A DNA stretch of 64,000 bases, taken from assembly GCA_036924285.1 (NCBI GenBank), contig JAYKYS010000001.1, positions 44,453,501 to 44,517,500 of the forward strand. The letters run 5' to 3'. Made by a program: the position numbers and the translations under genes. Every line of letters begins with the position of its first letter. The stretch's first letter is position 1. Source of the stretch: Asterella californica (taxonomy: Eukaryota; Streptophyta; Marchantiopsida; Marchantiales; Aytoniaceae). The notes under the pieces are model-generated. The model made no database searches. It was given only the letters and a program-made list of their open reading frames with translations, and was not told the origin of the DNA. Below are positions 45,694-57,343 of the stretch, in pieces.

Positions 45694-46160
45694 AAAATTT
45701 TATTAGTTTAGTACCAGAGTAGTGTTACTGAACATTTAATTTAATAAAGCATTTTGCTTTATTAATTTAGGGCTTACTAGGGTTTAGGGTTATTAGTCAG
45801 CTGAATGTAATTTAGTATGTATTAATCTAAGAGATGACCTTTGCACATAAAATTTTATTAGTTTAGTACTAGAGTAAGTAATGTTAGTCATATAACACCA
45901 ACATTTAATTTAATAGAGAAAAGACTTAAGCTTTAGGACTTACTAGGGTTTAGGGTTAATAGTGAGGAGAAGTTAATTTAATATATATTAATCTAATCAT
46001 CACCTTGTACATAAAATATTCTAAGTTTAGTACTAGACTAAGTAGTGTAGGTCATATAACATCCCCATCAAATTTAATAGAAAAAAACTTAGGATTTAGG
46101 GCTTATTAGGATTTACCAGGGTTATTAATGAGCAGAAACAGAATTCAACATATTTGACAC
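45694..46160. repeat. Tandem repeat of about 155-165 bp, three copies, with telomere-like core
   Basis: Units start near 45694, 45847 and 46011 with AAAAT.TT...AGTTTAGTAC.AGA and each contains a block around GGGCTTACTAGGGTTTAGGG, followed by TTATTA. The core includes TTTAGGG, the plant telomere unit, once per copy with decay in the third. It is too divergent and too sparse to be a telomere; it may be an interstitial remnant or a satellite. Confidence 0.75.
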
Positions 46161-46405
46161 ATGATCAATTTATTATCAAAATGGTTTCTGAACATTAATA
46201 TAAAATAGGCAAGGTTGATACTCAGTACAAAATTTCACTTTCTATAAAGTGTAAAACTACAAGCTAGAAACAATAACATTTCATGACTTCTGAAAGGACT
46301 AAAAACTAAGTCACAGACTTACCCTAAGTCTTAGTAATATCTTCTAGCCAAGATATCTCAACCCTCTACTTCAGCGACAAGATCTATAAACTGTGATGCT
46401 ATAGA

Positions 46406-48440
46406 TCATACACTTGCGGGTATCTTCATTTTATTGAAAAAATATTTGGATCTTGATCTGTACACATACACACATGCCTTAGCATCTATCCAGTCACCTT
46501 CTTCATCATATTTTGGATCTTCCTCACAAAACATGTTCTTTGAAATACAATCAGTGTATCGGAGCACATCTGAAGCATTGGAAGATGCATGTTTTGGTAG
46601 CCACAATTCTATGTGAACCTTATTCCAGTGTGATTAGTGACTATCAACATCAACTTTTGACAACCTCTTTGTAACTCATATGCAAGCTTGGACTTAAAAG
46701 TCTTCAGAAAGATGAATGATAATCATCATTTGTGGCTCGATGTCAATAAGAGGAACAAAATGACTTCGTTCTTTTTCACTAGGATTTTCCACAAAGATTT
46801 CATCACTCTCCCCCAACTCTTCGACCATCTCTTCAGCTACTCTCTTCACTACTTGTTGTGTCGTTGATGTTTCTTTCATAGATTATTCTTCTCTCAATCT
46901 AGTACCATGGTTAGTACATGGCCAAAAAACCATCTTGCAGTTGTTTATCTTCCATCGTATCCCAACCGTCTTCAAGCATCTCTGCAATTTCCTACCAATA
47001 TTTGATGAGACACTCGTGACATTTTGTTCCGGATCTTCATCTTCTGTTTTCCTTTCGGTCTCATGCAAGTGTTGAATGTATTTACGAACAAAGAGTACTA
47101 TTTCAGCTTTCTTTGGATGATGAGCATTCATACCTTTAGCTTTGGCTCGCCGGTCAATAAAATCACTGAGAAATCTGTCCTTGAAAAAAGTTCTCTATGT
47201 TTCTAAAGTATTCTTCCGTATTGGAGAATCCACTTTGATTTCGAGTCATAACTCTCTCTTACTTGGTATTTAGGAACATTATCTCTCATGTAGAACCAAA
47301 TTGAACAGGTTATGAGTGTCCTTTCAACAGCACTTAGAAACTCTCCACATATGATCGATAGTCCGAAACCTCTTGAATGAGAGCACACATGCATTTTGTG
47401 ATCTCCACATCGTACACTTGAGCTAGAAAATGAAAAAAGGAGCCAACATGAGTATGTGACAGAGACAAGTTCACTTTAGAAAAGAATGCGTCAACATCTT
47501 CGTGAGTATGACCAACAATGAAGAATGATATGGTGATGATTTTTAAAACATCCTCTTGAAACCAGTTCACTGCAGAATGCTAACATCATCCAATTCTTGT
47601 TTCTTTTCTAGAATTGTCAATCTGTAGGAACAAGTTCTCGAGGAGTGGTTTGAAACATATTGCATCTGAGTCCTCAACCTACGGTACTTGGAAAAATGCA
47701 TCCAAGTCAATACTTTTTGGTCATACAAATGTAAGATCAAAGATGTGTTCATCAAGTACAACCTTGAACAAGGGATGAGTGAGAACTTCCTTGAAGGCTA
47801 AATCTCCTCTCACGTCTCCTTTGTATCTTTCACAATCTCAGAACATCTTTGCCAAAGATGTAATGGTGAAGTTAGCATCTGCGGACCACAAATCATGATC
47901 ATAACCATGCAAGAGGATACTAGTGAGTGTCAGTGGTATGGTTGGGCTTGTCTCATGAGTGCTCTGAGCTTGTAAGGCAACAAAGACATTATGATCTTTC
48001 CTTGGTCAAACTTCTCATGAATGATCGTCATGTTCTTCTCAGGATTCATAACCGCAATTTGAATATAAGCATAGTAGCAATTCTTTGCTGACATCTGGAT
48101 GCGCATATGTTGTTCTCTTTGATGCTCTAAATTACTCACTCTGCTGATCTTCTCTCCCGCATCACGTAGTACATTTGCAAATGCACTAGACTTATGCGTA
48201 CCATAGTTGGCTAAATTCTCTCTCCAAATCTTGTAGAATGTTGATTTGGAAACAACAGGTACTTGAAGAATCTCCATTTTCTCTCATACCTCCTCAAATA
48301 CCTCGTCTTCAGTGTAACATGAAGAAGACGATACGTATGGTTATCTGTACCATGACCTTGCATGTTACTATACATCAAGTGGCACATTACTTCACTTGTT
48401 GTGAGCAGAAGCTGATGTAACAAAGCTTGTGCTATCAAAG
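46406..48440 (-). pseudogene. DUF7869-type transposon-associated gene relic
   Basis: Fragments run along the minus strand in the order expected for this family: VSKSTFYKIWRENL near 48250-48200, KNMTIIHEKFDQGKI near 48020, FFIVGHTHEDVDAFFSKV near 47510-47460 (the family's hallmark GHTHED block), SDYRSYVESF near 47360-47340 and PKYQVRESYDSK near 47270, then charged tail pieces down to 46406. The pieces are in different frames, so the gene is either broken or has several introns. Members occur scattered in eukaryotic genomes, often with mobile DNA. Function is not established. Confidence 0.5.
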
Positions 48441-48545
48441 TCAAACTCTAGGGTTTGTGAGTACTTTTGTTGCCATGGTACCCTATCCAAGCACCTTTCA
48501 TCCAAGAATTTTGGTAGTTAAAGTAGCTCTTGAGAAACCATAAAT

Positions 48546-48593
48546 CAAGTTTGACAAGGAGTCACTTCTTCAAGTGACTCCTTGTCAAACTTG
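48546..48593. repeat. Perfect 22-bp inverted repeat with 4-base loop
   Basis: The arm at 48546-48567 (starting CAAGTTTGACAAGGAGTC) is the exact reverse complement of 48572-48593, with loop CTTC. It would form a very stable hairpin in DNA or RNA. Confidence 0.95.
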
Positions 48594-50633
48594 GAGAAAT
48601 TATATTCAATACGTTTATTATGGTCCACATCATAATACAATTATCGTTCCTCGAGCACAACATTTCTTCGTATCATCTGACAACAGTCCTTATCGCACGG
48701 ACAACTCTAATGGTCTTTCTTGTAATGTGCTTGGCTGCCATCTTTTCAATCTGCAGCTTGATCTTCGGAGCAACCTTTGTACGCTTTATGTTTAAGTACA
48801 ACGCCCAGCAAAAGACATTAAGCTCTTAAAAGAAGCAGTTTTTGAATGGGATAATATGAACCACTCTGAGTCAAAAATCAGAGTAGATGACTCGAGTTCA
48901 GACGTGCCAAGCGAACACGAGTAATTTTTGTTGTGTAGATTTCTCTTAAACCTTACAATGGTTCAAAGAGTACATCAAAAACTTTTGAGAGTTAAGAATA
49001 TATACTGGACAAGTGATCCACGGATCACTTCTTTCGTAACTTGTCTAATTTATTTTATGTTGTACTCTTATAGTCTACCTATTGATAAGATCCTCTAAGT
49101 AAATACAAGTACTAATTAAGAAATAAAACACATTTTTTGAGTTGCGTACGGAAACAGTGCAGGAAAAATGTTTCATCTAAAGCGCACAATTACAAAAGAA
49201 AAGTATGTTAATCTCAAGCTTCAGACTAATTCAGAGGTGCCATGAGAAACTGCATCGGAGCTCCTTCACAGAAAGGATAGAAGAAATGATCGACCGATCA
49301 CTTCTTAGAGCTTCAGTCTTTTTGCTAGAGTGAGATTTCACAAAACCAAGAATTTGGAGATATGTGGCAAATTTGTTATGAGATTGACTAATAGTTTTCA
49401 CAAAACATATCTTTTCTGAACTTTTCTCTCCTCTGCATCATAGCAAAAGTTTTGTCAGAAAATGGTCCTACGATCACCCTTCTCATCCAATCGGTCACGG
49501 TGTTCTCTACTATTGGTTGTAATCCACATCGGACAAAGAGCAATTTACAGTGACATCCAAAATAATTCAAAAATATTGTTCCAAGACATGTAATTTACTG
49601 TTATATAGTTAAGCAGAGATGACGATTCGGAGGAGACAATTTGAGTGGAATGAGACTAAATCTGATTTTTCACTTTGAACGGTTCAAAATAAAAAAGCAA
49701 ACACTTGGATGTAGAGCCACAAGAAACGGAGAATAGAACAAGAATTTCTCTTGCTCTTGAAAAAATTCTTTTTCTTGCTCTTCAGAATAAATCATTTATC
49801 TTTATTTTACTCCATTTTCCAGAAATAATTTCCAGGTGATTAAAATGATAATGATGACAATGAGACGTGAATGTGATCTTTTACTGATCCGTGTCGTAAA
49901 TAATGATGTCTTGATGCTAATTGTCATCTGATTCGAACTTCAACTACGTCATATGTATGGTTCTTAAGTGATGAATATGCATGCTTGGATCATTTTTACA
50001 TGATTACATTTATACGAACACATATTGGTCCAAGAGCATTAGAAATTACTACCTTGTTCCTTTTTGAACTAAACATCACGGTGTTATGTTTATAGTATGG
50101 GACACGATAGCACTTGTTATACTATCGGTCGTATGAATTTAGAAAATTAAGTTTGAGATCAAAAGTAAAAATAGAAAATTTTCTTTTTATTAATAATATC
50201 ATCCTATATTATATGAAGATTTAGACAATTATGCTTTCAAGAATTTGAACTTAGTTCTGATATGTACTTGTCGCGACCTCGGTCTCAAGGTCGGACGCAG
50301 AGGTGAACAACAGAACCCTAGTAGACTTGCACCAGGTTGTGAACGTTACAAGTAGGATTGAACGGCTTGGCCAGGAAGTCGAGATCAGATGAACCATAAA
50401 TGGTTCTCTGAACCAAAGTTGGCACATTGGATTAAGACATAAGGGCCTATCCCAAGACGACCCAATACGACCCAACACGACCCCAGACGAACGTTGACCT
50501 AAGGGGGCAAGTCTGAAAACGGACCAAAACATAAGTATGAGATATAGGTCTGAGACGTGGGTCCGAGACGCAGACGGACCGTGGTTTGGACGCTGATCTG
50601 AACCACAAGGTTCGAGTCTGGGTGTGACCACAA
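48594..50633. other. Non-coding stretch left of element C
   Basis: No gene recognised. It contains a near-palindrome at 49011-49030 (AAGTGATCC, 2-base gap, GGATCACTT). A GC-richer block at about 50270-50633 holds a short 10-bp tandem repeat (ACGACCCAAT-like, 50456-50490), which may be the edge of another repeat. Confidence 0.5.
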
Positions 50634-51465
50634 TGTCGAGGAGAGTCCTTCTCAGGAAGGGCGAGCCTTCTGGCTGTGATAATTCGTGAGGTAGGAGTAG
50701 AAATCAAATACCAAGACAAGAGCCAAGGCTGGTAGTACACAACGGCTGAAGTCACTCACATAGACTACTCTCTGATCATAGGTCACTTGCTATTTTTCTG
50801 ATCAAGTCTCAGGAGACAGATCCACCTTCAGACACAGCAGATAAGAGAAACCTGAACTCACGATGCTTTATTTCTCTTCCAATTCCCGCTCAACTAGTCT
50901 TCTCTCCAGCAGATTTCTCTCCAAAACCCACAACCTATGAAGATCTGAAACCCCAACGCCTTGTATCCCTTCTTACAACAGCTTCAGCACTGAAATTTCT
51001 CAGAAGAACCTCAGTCCCTATCTTCTCCTCCGCTCAGATAGATGCTCCTAGCTCACCAGATTCACCTCAAACAGCCTAGTAGGTAAATTCAAGCTCTTCC
51101 AACTCTTAATCCTCCCTCTGCGTCAATCTCCCAACTGAAACTATCAGGAATTTAACCCCACATCGATCAAAAGTCCTTTGCAGATTATCAAACGATCTCC
51201 CTCAATAAAACAACCTCCTGTCCGTTCAGAAGGTAGTTCTGCCTCCAAATTGTATAATAGATAAAAGTTCTCGCTCCCAAACACTTGTCCGCCTCAGTTC
51301 TGTCAGAAAAATTGATCTCTCCCAGCCTCCAAGCTTCTCTTGCACTTCCTTGATCCTAAATCCCTAATTCCGTTCCTTCCGCTTCAGCTCTCAGCTCTCA
51401 GTCCAAAAATCGCTTGAAAAGTGTCCCCGATCCCAAGCCGCCGCAGGTATTTAACCTTAAAGTTA

Positions 51466-51561
51466 AGGCCCCAGCTTAAGCTGCCCCCCTGTTGTCCTTA
51501 TAAGCGCACTCACTTATCAGAAGCAGGGCCCTAGCTTAAGCTGCCCCCCTGCTGTCCTTAT
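51466..51561. repeat. 60-bp tandem duplication inside the element C LTR
   Basis: CAGCTTAAGCTGCCCCCCTG and following bases at about 51471-51502 recur at 51531-51561 with few changes. Confidence 0.8.
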
Positions 51562-51818
51562 GCGTACAGAGCTTTATTACAAAGTTGACCCCTTTTTAAT
51601 ACAAGTTTCATAGTTGTCTCCACAAACTCTACCCCTTCACTAATAAAAGTTCTCATAGCCTCATTCCTCATCGCAAGCTGACTCGATGGTTATTTAACTA
51701 ATTAACAAAAGTTTCCCGTGCTCTTGATGCCATCTTGATGTCATCCAGAATATACTACAAGCCATCCAATGTAGGCCGAAGCCCCAACACTTATGAGGCT
51801 ACCCCATAGGGCTTACAG

Positions 51819-52003
51819 CCCCCCATATGCGCACCAGGTGTCTCCCATAGTATATTCAGGATGGCATGCAGAGGCTTAGGCCAGGAAGCCCACGATTAAA
51901 GGAGATACAACCCCCCCCATATGTGCACCATGTATCTCCAATAGTATATTCAGGATGGCATGCGGAGGCTTAGGTCAGGAAGCCCACGATTAAGAGAGAT
52001 ACC
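51819..52003. repeat. 94-bp tandem duplication inside the element C LTR
   Basis: The block from CCCCCCATATG through ATAGTATATTCAGGATGG to GATTAA.GAGATAC occurs twice, offset by 94 bp. Confidence 0.85.
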
Positions 52004-52707
52004 GGTCTCCCGCCCCTAGATATGCAGGACGTGGCTGCATATCCAACATAGACTCCCTTCCAGGAGGCCAACATGCCGGAATAGGAACCAGAGGCCAGGA
52101 GGGATTGATCCTGAGACCACTTCCTTCCTAGGCAGGCGCCCTATCACTGGGATGGCCTTTGGTTCCGTTCAAGAAGGGAAAATTTTCTGTACATATATTT
52201 TCTTGAGGAAATTTTCCTGTACAGTCTTTACTAGCCTTTCCTGCGCTAACTTCTCTATACAACTCCATTTTTAATGAACAAGGAGTCAAAACTATAGTAT
52301 TTGTAAACACCTACAAACTCACACTATCAGATTCTGAGTTCGAGTCACGAGCCGGAATCGACGGATTTCCCTCTTTCGCATATTTCGCAATTTAAAACTC
52401 GTACTAACTATTGCTTAAAACACTTTCTGTCAAAACTGGAAGCATGAGGTCGCTCTCCTCGTCGAGCTCTGCATTCTGATGCCCTTCGACCTCTTTCAGG
52501 GTGATATTTCAGTCTAAGCTAGGGGGCAGCTTGTCAAGCATGGCCCCAGCTTAGCTCTTGCCCAGCTTGATAAGCTAGAGCGCAGCTTCCCGAACAAATG
52601 TTGATTGAGTGTCTTCTGAAGTTCCGTTTCATCATGTGGAATGTCACGCACTACGACATTCACCCCCTCCAAACCTGCACATCCTCCGGTATGTGTCAAC
52701 TTTTCCA

Positions 52708-55700
52708 CTAGTCCCCATGGTTCTCTAAATTACCGTCATCCTCCTCATCGTCCTCTACGTCTCCTTCTGATACCAGATCTGCATCTGCATTCATCATCTG
52801 ATCTGACTCCAAAAATTCATCTAGCTCAATGGATTCTCCCCTTCTTCTAAACAACTTGATACGCTTATCAGCAACAGAAAGTCTTAGAGGTGTACCATCG
52901 AGCTCTCGTAAAGAGTAAGTAGCATTCTGATGCACTTCTAAGACAACATACGGGTCAAACCACCTCCTGGAAAATTTCTGAACCGTAGAGTGTTGATTCT
53001 CTAACGTACTGTCATACACCAAAACCTAGTCTCCAACATGTATGGGCTTCGGTCGGAGCATGTGGGTCTTGTCAAACCTGTCCTTGTTCTTGAGACGGGC
53101 CTCTTTCAGTTTCTGTTGAGCTTCTATAAGATCCTCCTCTCTATGTTCCAACTGCCTGATTCGAAGTGCAAGAAGTTATACATGATCCATTTCGTCCTCC
53201 CACGGTAAAGTAGTCCATGTAGGAAAGTCCTCCTCTGTCGGTATGATTGGTTTCTGACCCAGCATTAGTTCAATGGGCATGTACCCAGTAGTAGTGCAGT
53301 GAGTCGACCTGTCAGTCCATAGAGAAAAAAGGAGCAACCTAGGCCACTGTCTATGCCTACCATTGCATGCCTTTATCAGAGCTTGAACAATTGAGAGATG
53401 TCCTCTCTCGCTCTTACGAATCCTTTCCGGATTCATAGCAGTAGTGAGTTTGAGTTTCACTTCGTGTTGGACGAAGAACTCCTTCACTTTCGTACCACGC
53501 AACTCTCCTCTGCCTGCATGCAATCTCCCTATAGATCCGTACTTACAAATAATATCTTCAAGAACAAACCTACATATCCCTTCTGTGGTCTTCATCCTCA
53601 GAGCTCGTCCTTCCACAAAGTTGGAGAGGTCTTCTCGAGCCAACACCAAGTACCTCATACCCCATAACCCAGGAGGCATTGTTACCAAATCAAGAACCCA
53701 TTGAAAATGGATACTAGGCGGATAGGTTGGCACCAGACCATCTCTGTAACGTACCTTTGAATAAAATTGACAGTGCAATCATGAACTTACAAAGTTCACC
53801 ACATCTTGATAAAGTCCTCTCCACCAGTATCTCTCTTTCAACTTTGTGTAGGTAGCCCAAGCTCCTCGATGTCCGGCCCACAAGGTGTCATGAAACTCCT
53901 TCATCAACCGTTGCTTGGTCTGCAGATCATCTATAACTCGTAAAAGTGCTCTGTCCCCTCTCTTTGGACGTTTCCAAAGATACCTATCTCGCAATAAGTA
54001 GTCATATGCCTTCCTCCTTACCTCTCTAAACTCTGCATCACTCAAACCTTCCCGCTTGTTTAAAGAACTCAGAAAGAATCCAATGTCACGTAACCTTCCC
54101 GTGTAGAACTCCTCTTTGAACGGCAGCAGCTCCAAGTCTATAGCCCATCGATTAACCTGACACTGAGCATCCTTTCTCTCTTCTTCCTCAGCTTCTGAAA
54201 ACATGACATCCTCATCTACAAATCGAACCCTTGACAACATATCTACGACCACATTCTCCTTTCCTTTTATATGTTTCAGCTCTGGATTCAAGCTTCTAAT
54301 ATAAGCAATCCAACGTAACATCGCTATGTCTGGCGTGTTACAGTTGGATATCATGCCTAGTAGAGGTAGACAATCCGTTTCTAGGACTACATGAGCACCA
54401 ATCAGAAACTCACGGTCTGTCTTCATCGCTGTCACCGCTCCTCACAACTCACGCTTCACCTAGGGATAATCTCGTTGCCTGTCCGTCAAGATCCTAGCTC
54501 CAAACCTAGAGGTAAGCTGCATATCTTCCACATCATCTTGACCTATCGCTCAACCAATCGCCTTTGGACTAGTATCTACTGTGACAATGACAGGTCTCCC
54601 ACACCCGTAGTCTACTCTTCTCAGAACAGGTGGAGACTGTAGAGCCTCTTTCAACCTATTCATAGCTTCTCGATGGACTGAGGTCCATACAAACCGCTTA
54701 CCCTTCCTCAATAATGCACACAAAGGCTCAGCAACATGAGCATAATGAGGAATGGATAAACGATAAAATACACAAGTACCTAGAAAACGTCGAACCTCCG
54801 TGATATTCCTACAGTCTGCCATCCTAGCTATGGCTTCAACCTTCTCCGGATTTGGTCGTCTTCCAAAAGCACCACACAAATGTCCAACCACTAAAATCTC
54901 AGACACACCAAACTTGGACTTAGCTCCTGACAGGGTGAGATGTACCTCCTCCAAATGAGTTAAGATACGTTCTACATCCTTGATATGATCTGCAACAAAT
55001 CTCCTACATCCATTCGCAAGTACTGCTTCATCCTTGTCTTCAACCGCGCAGCCTTTCATAGGAATATCATCTAGAAATGAAATGGTAACATCAGGCACAA
55101 ATTCCCTTAGTACCTTATGCATCGCATTCTGCATATGGGCCATCGAGTTCGTCGCTCCTTGTGGAAGAGTACACATCCGCATCAATCCCAAGGGCGTACG
55201 TATAGTAGTTAAATCTCTACTCTCCACAGCCAGCTGGAACTGATCATAACCAGAATATAGATCTCCTATCGAATAGATAGCTCTCCCTGCAAATGCCTCT
55301 GCTACCTCTTCGATCACAAGACCCGTCCCAACGTTATGAATGATTACGTTATTCGCAGGCTGTAGGTCTTGAATAAAACGCAAAGCTCCTGACTTCTTGG
55401 GTACAGTGAACCACCTGCTAGAATATGGTCCCATAGACGGCTCAAGTATCCCCATCTGTACCTTCTCCTTCAACAACTCGATGAGCTTAGGCAACAAAGC
55501 ACGAGAAACTGGGATCGGTTTCAAGTCCCAAGACACATGAAGGATTGTGAATATAACCATAGGCGCTATAACCTTTGGGTCCACACAACCTATCTCCTCT
55601 GCTGAAAAAGAGAATGCTTTATCATGCTTCACTATCATCTGTTCAAACACTGTCTTCTCGACCTCAGTCAAGAAATCACCCCCTCCTATCTGGAGCTCTT

Positions 55701-56350
55701 TCAATGTCTCCTCAGTAAACTGGTGCCCTACTCGTCTATGATCATGCAATATAGGTCAGTCCCCACTAACTGTACTTGCTGCTGGGAGTTAGCAGGTAGT
55801 TGAGCTGCTACCGGTCTTACCTTTCTCAATACAGATTTGTACTTCGCATGGACATCTACTTCCTGAGGGAGTGCACACCAACAACTTGCTTCTCTCCCTT
55901 CATTATTCTACATCGGATGAGGAAGGAACTGCACGTATGTAGCAATCTCCTCATATATGCGTCGAGAGTGGATAGAGATCACCGACACACTATTTTTCCC
56001 TTCTACCAATCTACTCACATTGTCTAACCAACCGACAACTGATTGTACAGACATAAACTCTTCAAACAAACCAGAAACCACTTCGTCTTCAAGTAGAACT
56101 CCTACACGCCACAACTCTGATATCTACTTCACCATCCATCTTTTTGTATTTTTCTCCAAATCTTCAATTCTTGTAAATCGACTCCATCCATCTGCCTCAA
56201 ACATCAGCAATCGAGACTGCCAACTCTGTACACTACATCTGTCTCCAGATCTTTGTACATGTCTCGCTTCCAACTCTGACGGGATCTCAACAGTAGGTTC
56301 TACACCCCTGTCTTCCCGCTCTACAGGAGTGGACTGTGAAAACTCTTACA
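52708..56350 (-). pseudogene. pol: Pol of element C (inactive)
   Basis: Co-linear with element A pol. From 55749 to 52708 the frame is the same throughout and is interrupted only by stops, near 54548, 54470, 54437, 53777, 53174 and 53024. Several are Trp or Gln codons turned to stop. Upstream, a frameshift near 55760 separates the N-terminal part. RT keeps FLDD, RNase H and integrase blocks remain recognisable, and the integrase zinc site is damaged near 53777, where the first Cys is a stop. It cannot yield a full protein. Confidence 0.85.
56280..56345 (-). promoter_or_regulatory. Relic of the frameshift pseudoknot in element C
   Basis: Same layout as in element A. The heptamer has become GAGTTTT (56345 to 56339), the spacer is 7 bases, and stem 1 pairs CACTCCTG (56331-56324) with CAGGGGTG (56310-56303). 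Stem 2 pairs CGGGA (56318-56314) with TCCCG (56284-56280). Two stem 1 pairs differ from element A on both sides and still pair; one pair is now a wobble. Confidence 0.7.
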
Positions 56351-57343
56351 TCTCTTCGTCTGAGAATCTCTAAGAGTTTGTCGGTTCCGCTCATGTCTTG
56401 AGCGAACCGTCAAAAACTGTACTGAGTACCTGTCATCAGGACTCCGAACTCTGGCATAATGAGACCCATCATTCATCACCTTTGTTTTCATTCGAACAGC
56501 GGTGATGTGTGGTTGGCCCAGTATGACAGGATAGGAGACAGACGACTGTACAAAGAAATGATGATCAACCTCTACATCTCCAATCCTTACACGCATATTA
56601 GGACAAGCTCCGTATAACTCACCCTTCTGATTATTTGCTGCACGAAGTACCCAACCATGATTCCTTTCGATTGGCCACTGCCCCTTCTCATACACCTCCT
56701 TGGAAATGATGTTGATCTCCGACCCGTGATCCACAAGTGCAAGTACTGGTTCAGAAAGTCCCCCAAGCCGAACCTGCGTCTCTGTTGTCGCTCGTCCCCA
56801 GTGCTTCTCTTTGAAATCGATGTCTGCACTTGACCTATCCTCCTCAAACTCTTCATCTTCATTCTCAATAACAGCTGGACCAGCAACCCATGTCTCATAC
56901 TTATCACCTTTGAACCGATCAACATCAATAGCATCTACGGCTCCAATCATCTGACTACTTACTTGTTCAGTCAATACCTGTCTCTTTCTCTTCATGATGT
57001 CTATTATCAACTCATGAAACTCTCTCTTTGCGATACCAAGCACTTCACGAAGAGTAAACTCAACTCTAGCATCCAAAATGCGTTGCTCCAGAACAGCACG
57101 CAAGTCTGTTGCTGTTTCGATGTCTGCAGCTAGCTTGTAAACTGGAGCTTTTCCTTTCTCCTGTGATGTAAACCTCTTTTCCCGTACTCTATCTGTAGCA
57201 GTAGTCTCTTGTGGTAAATCCTGTACACTTTCCATAGGATCTACTCCAGGTGGTGGAGCTGTAGAGGTAGAAGGTATATCCTCTGCAGCAGGAAATCTAC
57301 CAGCTGGTACAGATGATGATGATTCCGCTGCTCTCCTCCTCGT
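56321..57343 (-). pseudogene. gag: Gag-protease of element C, C-terminal half
   Basis: Open and similar to residues from about 520 to the end of element A Gag, including the protease-like domain with LVDHGSEIN (DHG at 56723-56731) and VILGQPHI. The reading frame continues at 62604 on the other side of element B. It is interrupted by the insertion, so non-functional. Confidence 0.85.
57340..57343. repeat. Target-site duplication of element B, left copy (TCGT)
   Basis: TCGT before TGTCGG of the left LTR matches 62604-62607 after the right LTR. The fifth flanking bases differ, which fixes the duplication at 4 bp. Counting it once keeps the element C gag frame across the site. Confidence 0.88.

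Larger units (their letters stand above)
50634..52658 (-). repeat. 3' LTR of element C (2025 bp)
   Basis: Starts TGTCGAGGAG and ends CTACGACA, followed at once by a polypurine tract and pol. The start resembles the element A LTR (GGAAGGGCGAGCCTTCTGG-like block), but it is 700 bp longer and contains internal tandem duplications. The partner LTR would lie beyond the right edge, so the left border rests on the TG start and similarity to A. Confidence 0.7.

Noticed and set aside
45760..45970. True telomere array
   Set aside because: Only one or two TTTAGGG-like units per 160-bp repeat; this is an interstitial telomere-like motif.
45694..46160. CRISPR-like array
   Set aside because: Units are long, diverged and contiguous with no short repeat/spacer alternation, and the context is eukaryotic.
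50251..50755. Minus-strand open frames left of the element C LTR
   Set aside because: Low-complexity translation of GC-rich repeats; no motif and it crosses the LTR border.
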